64,000 nt of DNA, from NCBI RefSeq assembly GCF_901873445.1, contig NZ_CABFLN010000016.1, positions 1 through 64,000 of the forward strand. Reading direction: 5' to 3'. The notes below the pieces were generated by a model. It was given only the letters and a program-made list of their open reading frames with translations, was not told the origin of the DNA and did no database searches. Source of the DNA: Gemella haemolysans. GTDB lineage: Bacteria; Bacillota; Bacilli; Staphylococcales; Gemellaceae. Below are positions 58,732 to 64,000 of the stretch, piece by piece (position 1 is the first letter of the stretch; every line of letters starts with the position of its first letter). The translations under genes and the position numbers were made by a program.

Positions 58732-59727
58732 TTAATTTACAGTATTCGCAGATGTTCCAGTTGTAATTACATCTACAGCAGCCTCTAGTCCACCATCTAC
58801 AAGATTTTGAATCGCAGTTTCTGTGTAGAACGCTGTATGTGGTGTATAAATTACATCATCACGATCAATTAAAGTTTGTAATAGTTCATCATCGAATTCT
58901 TTTCCTTCAAAGTTTTTAGGAACATATTTGCTTTCATTTTCATATACATCTAATCCTACTCCAAGAAGTTTTCCACTATCTAAAGCACGTAATACAGCCT
59001 TAGTATCAACTAGCATACCACGAGCAGCATTTAATAAAATCGAGTTGTCTTTCATTTTAGAGATAAATTCATCATTTACCATGTGGTTATATTCTTTAAT
59101 AGCTGGCATATGAATAGTTATTACATCAGAATTTGCAATTAAGTCATCTAAATTCTCAACATAAGTTAAAACTTCTTTTGCCGCTTCATTTTTGTAAACA
59201 TCATATCCTAAAACTTTAGATCCTAAATCATTGAATAATCTGGCAGCTTGAGTACCGATTCTTCCAGTACCGACAACTCCTACTGTTAAAGTTCTAAGTT
59301 CACGAGATAAAATCCCTGGATTCCAAGAAAAATTGTGTCTTTCTAAATTACGTTGGATTTTGTTAGTATTTCTACTAATTCGAAGTGCTGTTGTTAGTAC
59401 ATGCTCAGCAATTGCATTAGGTGAATATGATGGTACGTTTGTCATTTTAATACCAAATTTATTCATTAACTCTAAGTCATAAATATCAAATCCTGCAGAA
59501 CGAGTAGCAAATACTTTAATCCCTTGTTCGTGAGCATATTCATATACATCGCTCTCAAAAGGTTTATTTTGCGCTAAAACTACACCTTGTTTTCCTTCTA
59601 ATAAATATTTATTAGCAGATGAAAGTTCTTCTGTATAAACGTCAATTTCAACTTCAGGATGAGCATTTCTCCAACTTTCTAAAGCACTCTTTTCATCTTC
59701 TCTTAAATTAAAAAATACTAATTTCAT
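58732..59727 (-). CDS. ldhD: D-lactate dehydrogenase
   Basis: A 331-residue D-2-hydroxyacid dehydrogenase reducing pyruvate to D-lactate with NADH. The NAD loop VGVVGTGRIGTQAARLF (about residues 146-162), the substrate region RSAGFDIYDLE, the NAARGMLVDTKAV block with the catalytic Arg, ENESKYV, and the catalytic His in YTPHTAFYTETA (about 295) are present. Length is typical. It suggests D-lactate as a fermentation product. Single gene. Confidence 0.92.
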   Translation of the reverse strand: MKLVFFNLREDEKSALESWRNAHPEVEIDVYTEELSSANKYLLEGKQGVVLAQNKPFESDVYEYAHEQGIKVFATRSAGFDIYDLELMNKFGIKMTNVPSYSPNAIAEHVLTTALRISRNTNKIQRNLERHNFSWNPGILSRELRTLTVGVVGTGRIGTQAARLFNDLGSKVLGYDVYKNEAAKEVLTYVENLDDLIANSDVITIHMPAIKEYNHMVNDEFISKMKDNSILLNAARGMLVDTKAVLRALDSGKLLGVGLDVYENESKYVPKNFEGKEFDDELLQTLIDRDDVIYTPHTAFYTETAIQNLVDGGLEAAVDVITTGTSANTVN

Positions 59728-59821
59728 ACCTTTTCCTCCTATGTATAAGTATCTAAAATAAATATTTTATTGAATATAACTAATTTTACCATAAAAATCT
59801 CTATCCTAAAATACTTTTATC

Positions 59822-60520
59822 TTATTTTTCAATTATTTTCTTAATAATTTCAAATAATTCGAAATTGTTTTTTACTATTTTATACATTTTAGAACCTTGA
59901 GGATATTCTTTATTGTAACGATTAACCCATATCGTATTCCAACCTGCATTATTTGCTCCTACTATGTCATTTTCTAAAGAATCACCAATGTAATATAAAG
60001 ATTCAACTCCTAGTTGTAACTTTTCCTGCATGACTTCAAAAATTCTTTTATCAGGCTTGTTTATTCCTAAATCACCTGAAACAATAATATTTTCTTTAGG
60101 AATCCATTTTTCAACACCTAAAGCATCTACTTTCGCCCATTGATGTTCACTAGGACCATTAGTTATTACACCTAACTTCACATTATTCTTTTTAGCAAGT
60201 TCTAAAATACTTATCGTTGTATCAGACATTTTTAGTTTTTGTTGATTTTTCTTATATTCCTTTTGCATACTAAGGGCCTGTTCATCTGTTAGAAAGACAC
60301 CTAAGTCTCTCGCCGCTTCTTGGATTCGATAAATATGATATTCGTCCATAGTCATCTCGCCATTTCTAGAAGCTTCAAATTTCACATCACTATAATATCT
60401 ACTTAAAAGATAAAATTTCTCCATATTAATATCTATATCGAACAAACTCCTAAACGCATTTTCAAATGGAACTATCTGTTCATATAGAGTATCATCAACA
60501 TCAAAAACAAGACCAATCAT
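59822..60520 (-). CDS. HAD-family hydrolase (YjjG-like)
   Basis: A 232-residue HAD phosphatase with motif I FDVDDTLYEQ (residues 5-14), motif II VITNGPSEHQ, motif III Lys in NKPDKRIF and motif IV YIGDSLENDIVGANNAG. The helical cap between motifs I and II groups it with YjjG/YfnB-type nucleotidases. The substrate is unknown. It follows the 48-residue small ORF and an inverted repeat (60539-60617). Confidence 0.88.
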   Translation of the reverse strand: MIGLVFDVDDTLYEQIVPFENAFRSLFDIDINMEKFYLLSRYYSDVKFEASRNGEMTMDEYHIYRIQEAARDLGVFLTDEQALSMQKEYKKNQQKLKMSDTTISILELAKKNNVKLGVITNGPSEHQWAKVDALGVEKWIPKENIIVSGDLGINKPDKRIFEVMQEKLQLGVESLYYIGDSLENDIVGANNAGWNTIWVNRYNKEYPQGSKMYKIVKNNFELFEIIKKIIEK

Positions 60521-60538
60521 TTAATTCTCCTTATATTA

Positions 60539-60617
60539 AAATCAACTCAATATCATTATAGCTCCACTACTAAGCTTAATAATTTAGTATTTTTAGTTAT
60601 TCATTGAGTTGATTTTA
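60539..60617 (-). terminator. Wide hairpin between the small ORF and the HAD gene
   Basis: AAAATCAACTCAAT (60539-60552) pairs with ATTGAGTTGATTTT (60604-60617), enclosing an inner ACTAAG...TTAGT-like pairing. No strong U-run on the minus strand beyond TTTTAAT. It may be a weak terminator or a regulatory structure. Confidence 0.45.
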
Positions 60618-60621
60618 AACA

Positions 60622-60768
60622 TTATTTTATTAACTTTTCTATTTTATTCTTAGCTTCTTCTAGTGTCTCACTACTCTCTAGTTTTTCTAAAACTAACTTT
60701 AGAAGAGTTTCTTTATACTCCATAAACTGTTTATCTGTCATACCTTCTACATTATTTATGTTATCCAT
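60622..60768 (-). CDS. Small protein of 48 residues, unknown function
   Basis: Starts MDNINNVEGMTDKQFMEYKE and ends NKIEKLIK. It is helical, charged and without Cys. The ATG follows TTGGAGATTAGT on the minus strand, a good ribosome binding site (GGAG, 6 nt spacing). It is colinear with the aldolase gene upstream (60810) and the HAD gene downstream. No family recognised; it may be a small regulatory or accessory protein. Confidence 0.65.
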   Translation of the reverse strand: MDNINNVEGMTDKQFMEYKETLLKLVLEKLESSETLEEAKNKIEKLIK

Positions 60769-60809
60769 ACTAATCTCCAATTCTAAACATATTTTATTCT
60801 TATTAATTA

Positions 60810-61481
60810 TTATATCATATCAATAATTTTTTTATCACCAAATTTATTTTTCCAATCAGTTTCGAAATCTAAAACGGACTTATCTGTATAAGGATGCCAA
60901 ACGCTTGTTTCTATTAATTCAGGAGATATAGTTGCCGCTTCAGCTCCTTGAAGCAAGACTTCTTGAATCTGTTTTATATTTTTAAAACTTGCAGCCAAAA
61001 TCTCTGTAGGATAATCTATTAATAAATCACTTATTGCAGAAATTGTTTCTGTTGCGTCTTGCCCGACATTTTCCATTCTATTTACATACGGCGCTACATA
61101 ACTTGCTCCATTCATAGCTGCTGCCAATGCTTGCATAGGACTTAGAATTGCTGTAGCAGTAACCTTAATCCCTTCTCTTGAACAAAGTTTAATAGCTTCT
61201 AAACCAGCCTTTGTTACTGGAACTTTTATATAAAATGTTTCTCCAAAAAACTTTCGTAGTACTCTTGCTTCACTTAATATTCCTTCAACTTCACTTTCTG
61301 TTGTTTGTATATGAATTTCATATTTACCATAAGTAAATTCCTTTAATTCTTTTAAAATATTTTTAATATCCCCTTCTACTTTTGATAATATTGTTGGATT
61401 AGTCGTTATCCCTGTTATCTCTCTATATTTTGATATTTCTTTAATTTTTTCTACGTCTGCACTATCTATTAAAATTTTCAT
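60810..61481 (-). CDS. fsa: Transaldolase-like fructose-6-phosphate aldolase
   Basis: A 223-residue short transaldolase-family protein (FSA/TalC type). Features are the N-terminal MKILIDSADVEKIKEISKY, GITTNPTILSK, the Schiff-base Lys in YIKVPVTKAGLEAIK (about residue 86), TATAILSPMQALAAA and YVAPYVNRMENVGQDA with the Tyr that marks fructose-6-phosphate aldolases. The C-terminal ~13 residues are a lineage-specific tail. The start overlaps the upstream HAD gene by 20 bp. It probably cleaves or forms fructose-6-phosphate next to sorbitol metabolism; true transaldolase activity cannot be excluded. Confidence 0.87.
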   Translation of the reverse strand: MKILIDSADVEKIKEISKYREITGITTNPTILSKVEGDIKNILKELKEFTYGKYEIHIQTTESEVEGILSEARVLRKFFGETFYIKVPVTKAGLEAIKLCSREGIKVTATAILSPMQALAAAMNGASYVAPYVNRMENVGQDATETISAISDLLIDYPTEILAASFKNIKQIQEVLLQGAEAATISPELIETSVWHPYTDKSVLDFETDWKNKFGDKKIIDMI

Positions 61482-62139
61482 TATTTTTCTCCTCTAAAAT
61501 ACTTATAACCTCTCCTAAATTATTAACAATTTTATAAGCTTTTTCCTTACACTCAGCATCTGGTTTAAACATATCAGGAACCATTATAACCTTAGCTCCT
61601 GCTGAACTACCCGCTATTACTCCAGCTTTCGAATCTTCTAAAACTAAACAATTTTCTGGTTTAACTCCTAGTCGCTTCGCCGCTAATAAAAATACATCTG
61701 GTGCTGGCTTACCATTTTCAACCTCTGCTCCACTAGCAAACTCATCTATATATTTCTTCAATCCTGTTTTTTCCATATTGTTAATTATATGATCCATATT
61801 TGATGAAGAAGCTACGGCAACTTTATAACTATTTCCTTTCAAATATTTTAATAACTCTTCAATATATGGCATTTTCTCAGGTCCTGTCGTAAACAATACA
61901 TTTTCTATATACTTATAATGATTGTCAACTAATTTCTTTCCACTAACATTAGAATCCTTAAAATAGTTTTCCCAAAAGTCATAAATATTTTTCGTCGTAA
62001 ATCCTAATACTAGAAGCGTTTCTTCTTTTGTCATATCATAGCCTTGCTTTTTCGCACTATGAATAAATGCTTGAGTTGCTAGACTTTCTGTATCAACCAT
62101 TAGTCCATCCATATCAAATAACACAGCTTTTATATCCAT
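61462..62139 (-). CDS. HAD-family phosphatase (beta-phosphoglucomutase-like)
   Basis: A 225-residue HAD subfamily IA protein. Motif I is LFDMDGLMVDTESLATQ (residues 7-23), motif II VAVASSS, motif III GKPAPDVFLLAAKRLGV and motif IV LVLEDSKAGVIAGSSAG. It resembles beta-phosphoglucomutases and sugar-phosphate phosphatases. It overlaps the aldolase gene and has its own promoter (62172-62200), so the pair forms a unit downstream of the sorbitol genes. Likely role: handling a sugar phosphate from sorbitol catabolism. Confidence 0.87.
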   Translation of the reverse strand: MDIKAVLFDMDGLMVDTESLATQAFIHSAKKQGYDMTKEETLLVLGFTTKNIYDFWENYFKDSNVSGKKLVDNHYKYIENVLFTTGPEKMPYIEELLKYLKGNSYKVAVASSSNMDHIINNMEKTGLKKYIDEFASGAEVENGKPAPDVFLLAAKRLGVKPENCLVLEDSKAGVIAGSSAGAKVIMVPDMFKPDAECKEKAYKIVNNLGEVISILEEKNNENFNR

Positions 62140-62171
62140 TTAACCAACCTCACTTTTTGTTCTTTACAATC

Positions 62172-62200
62172 ATTATAATAGAAATAATAAAAAATCACAA
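62172..62200 (-). promoter_or_regulatory. Promoter of the HAD-aldolase unit
   Basis: Minus strand: -35 TTGTGA (62195-62200), 17-bp spacer, -10 TATAAT (62172-62177). Confidence 0.75.
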
Positions 62201-62204
62201 ACTA

Positions 62205-62232
62205 CAAAAAATAGGGAAATCTCCCCTATTTC
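62205..62232 (-). terminator. Terminator of the sorbitol PTS operon
   Basis: Stem AAATAGGG (62209-62216)/CCCTATTT (62224-62231), 7-nt loop, followed by TTTTGTAG on the minus strand. Confidence 0.85.
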
Positions 62233-62237
62233 ATCTA

Positions 62238-63035
62238 TTATCCTCTTGTTTTTCCACCTGCTACATTATACGTAACACCATGAACATAACTTGCTCTATC
62301 ACTTGCTACATATGCAACTAAATCTGCAACTTCTGATAACTTCCCATCTCTTCCTAGAGGCGTAGTTTTTGTACTTGTATATCCAGCACGAATTTGTTCT
62401 ACTGTTACACCACGAGTGTAAGCTAACGCTTCCTCATAAGCTAATGTTCTAAGTCCTGTTGCTTCTAATATACCAGGGGCTACCCCTACTACTCTAACAC
62501 CTAATTTACCAAGTTCTTTTGCCCAAGAACGCGTTAATGAGTTTACAGCATTTTTACTTGCCGCATAAATACTTTGTCCTTCTGATCCTTCTAATCCAGA
62601 TTCTGAAGACATGTTTACTATTACACCACTTCCTTTTTCAACAAGTACACGTCCAACTTCTTGAGAGAAGATAAATAAACCTTTAACGTTTATATCCATA
62701 ATTTTGTCATATACTTCATCACTAAATTCATATTTACCTTCAGGGGCATTTTTATCAACTAATAAACGAGGAATATTAATTCCTGCATTATTTACAAGAA
62801 TATCAATTGTTCCAAATTTTTCTACAGTTTTAGCCACAACTTCTTTAACATCACTTCTCTTAGTAACATCACATTTTACATATAATAATCTATCATTATC
62901 AGATTCTTTTTCTGTAAGATCACTTACTACAACATTGCATCCTTGATTTAAGAATTCATCAACTACCGCTGCACCGATTCCTGATGCTCCACCTGTTACT
63001 ACTACTGTTTTTCCTTCTAAATTTAACCAACTCAT
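62238..63035 (-). CDS. srlD: Sorbitol-6-phosphate 2-dehydrogenase (SDR family)
   Basis: A 265-residue short-chain dehydrogenase that oxidises sorbitol-6-phosphate to fructose-6-phosphate. It has the Rossmann motif TGGASGIG (residues 14-21), NNAGI, the catalytic Ser in NMSSESG and the YAASK motif (Tyr/Lys near residues 165-169). Its position after the glucitol PTS genes supports the substrate. Names gutF and srlD are both used. It is followed by a terminator. Confidence 0.92.
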   Translation of the reverse strand: MSWLNLEGKTVVVTGGASGIGAAVVDEFLNQGCNVVVSDLTEKESDNDRLLYVKCDVTKRSDVKEVVAKTVEKFGTIDILVNNAGINIPRLLVDKNAPEGKYEFSDEVYDKIMDINVKGLFIFSQEVGRVLVEKGSGVIVNMSSESGLEGSEGQSIYAASKNAVNSLTRSWAKELGKLGVRVVGVAPGILEATGLRTLAYEEALAYTRGVTVEQIRAGYTSTKTTPLGRDGKLSEVADLVAYVASDRASYVHGVTYNVAGGKTRG

Positions 63036-63054
63036 AATTATTTCTCCTTTATTT

Positions 63055-63417
63055 TTATTTTTCTATAGTAATTTTTGTATTTATATCAATCTTAGGACAA
63101 CTTTTATTCTCTACCACAATTGCACCAGGTAATAAACTATCTAAATCTCCTGAAAAATGAACTGTTAAGTGACCTAAATCTACTAAGTTCTTCTCAGCTA
63201 CATTACCTACTCCAAGAATTTCAAACTCTTCTCCATCTACTTTTAATATATGTCCAACCTCAATAGTTGCATTAGTAGGCACTACATCAATTCCATAACA
63301 ATAATCTTTTAACACATCTGGTGCATTATCTCCAAAAAGGATAAACATCCCATCACCAAATTCACCTACAAGACTTCCTTTACTTTTTATTGTATTTTCA
63401 TAAATTATCATACTCAT
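63055..63417 (-). CDS. srlB: PTS glucitol/sorbitol IIA component
   Basis: A 120-residue IIA-Gut protein, a cytoplasmic phosphocarrier of the sorbitol PTS. Typical features are SLVGEFGDGMFILFGDNAPD (about residues 14-33), an internal YCYGIDVVP and the LGHLTVHFSGDLDSLLPGAI segment near 80-100, with the phospho-His in LGHLTVHF. It lies 19 bp before srlD and 86 bp after the IIBC gene, with a hairpin in between. Confidence 0.92.
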   Translation of the reverse strand: MSMIIYENTIKSKGSLVGEFGDGMFILFGDNAPDVLKDYCYGIDVVPTNATIEVGHILKVDGEEFEILGVGNVAEKNLVDLGHLTVHFSGDLDSLLPGAIVVENKSCPKIDINTKITIEK

Positions 63418-63473
63418 TCTTCCTTTGCTTATTTTTGTATTTCCTTCATTTACGGTCGACTATGTCGTTAATG

Positions 63474-63496
63474 TAGGAAGCGAAGACCGCTTCCTA
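63474..63496 (-). other. Intercistronic hairpin between srlE and srlB
   Basis: Perfect 9-bp stem TAGGAAGCG (63474-63482)/CGCTTCCTA (63488-63496), 5-nt loop, without a U-run on the minus strand. It is probably an mRNA stability or processing element. Confidence 0.7.
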
Positions 63497-63503
63497 TAAA
63501 ATT

Positions 63504-64000
63504 TTAAGAGTACATTCCAAAGCTTGCTAACCAAGCTACAATAACCCTTGGTACCCCAATAATAAATCTTGAGTAAAGTACTGATACTACCCCTACTTCT
63601 ACTGTTTCTGGTTCTGCTTCTGCAAGACCTAAACCAACTGGGATAAAGTCACAAGCACATTGTGTATTGATTGCGAATAATGCAGGTAATGCTAATTGTG
63701 GAGGAATAGTTCCTTTTCCGATTTCAACCCCAATTAATGTACCGATAATTTGTGCAATTACTGCACCAGGTCCAAGTAACGCTGATAATAATGGAATAGA
63801 ACATACAAATCCTAAAGCTACTAATCCAAAGATGTTCCCTGCTAGTGGAGTTAATAATTTAGCAAACCAGTTACCAAATCCTGATCCTTGAATAACCCCT
63901 ATTAACATCGCAACAAATGCCATAAATGGTAAAATTGTTGTAATCATTGATTGAACTGCATCTCTTGCAGCTTGGTATAATGTATGAACTACTTTACCAG
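63504..64000 (-). CDS. srlE: PTS glucitol/sorbitol IIB(C) component, 3' part
   Basis: Partial: the gene runs off the right edge. 165 residues are visible, including an open frame from the edge into [17 protein letters not shown] and then [13 protein letters not shown]. The end reads [51 protein letters not shown] (read in parts), which matches the C-terminal membrane half of SrlE/GutE. The Met at 63947 is internal, not a start. It should form the sorbitol permease with a IIC subunit encoded beyond the window. Confidence 0.9.
   Translation of the reverse strand, partial: GKVVHTLYQAARDAVQSMITTILPFMAFVAMLIGVIQGSGFGNWFAKLLTPLAGNIFGLVALGFVCSIPLLSALLGPGAVIAQIIGTLIGVEIGKGTIPPQLALPALFAINTQCACDFIPVGLGLAEAEPETVEVGVVSVLYSRFIIGVPRVIVAWLASFGMYS

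Overview
The window is a low-GC, Gram-positive chromosome segment. It has strong AAGGAGG-type ribosome binding sites, TTGACA/TATAAT promoters, many U-tract terminators, YSIRK and cell-wall-sorting surface proteins, and a cggR-gap-pgk-tpi-eno glycolytic block. The very AT-rich spacers, the compact Bacilli-type biosynthetic operons and the giant collagen-like/Ig-like surface proteins suggest a Gemella-like coccus (Bacillales). The genus is an inference from content and style, not a database match.

Layout. 1-5.8 kb: a minus-strand amino-sugar (probably sialic acid/ManNAc) ABC transporter operon with nanE, driven by a promoter that has a cre-like operator between -35 and -10. 6.2-11.9 kb: cggR-gapA-pgk-tpiA-eno, without a phosphoglycerate mutase gene. 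12-17.2 kb: an unknown protein, asparaginase, beta-carbonic anhydrase, and the overlapping pentose-phosphate pair gnd-zwf. 17.6-24.7 kb (plus strand): lactaldehyde-type dehydrogenase aldA, a sodium:neurotransmitter symporter (NSS) gene preceded by an attenuator-like leader, and the FMN-riboswitch-controlled ribD-ribE-ribBA-ribH operon. 24.8-36 kb: xpt-guaB, hslO, a LOG-family gene, coaX, an ABC exporter with an AraC-type regulator, fthC with an RsmJ-like methyltransferase, an atypical orphan response regulator with a UPF0223 gene, and a VanZ-like gene that seems to start at ATT. 36.4-42.5 kb: a ~2,040-residue surface protein. 43.4-48 kb: DUF1904, a heterodimeric multidrug ABC exporter and RNase H. 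48.5-54.2 kb: a second giant surface protein of 1,896 residues. 54.4-58.3 kb: murC, ytxG-like DUF948, a LytTR-DUF3021 regulatory pair and mscL. 58.7-64 kb: D-lactate dehydrogenase, HAD phosphatases, a 48-residue small ORF, a transaldolase-like aldolase and the end of a sorbitol PTS operon that runs off the right edge.

The genes fit a fermentative, host-associated organism. Glycolysis, the oxidative pentose phosphate pathway, D-lactate production, and uptake of host sugars (sialic acid, sorbitol) lie beside adhesins. Cre-like boxes at the amino-sugar operon and at aldA suggest catabolite control.

The most unusual features are four. (i) A 274-nt leader of the NSS transporter gene encodes a short peptide rich in Tyr/Phe codons and has a chain of mutually exclusive hairpins ending in a terminator/antiterminator pair. 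(ii) A dispersed ~110-175 bp intergenic repeat family has two copies in inverted orientation that bracket the LytTR-DUF3021 pair. (iii) Both giant surface proteins carry LAxTG instead of LPxTG sorting motifs. (iv) A probable ATT start codon begins the VanZ-like gene.
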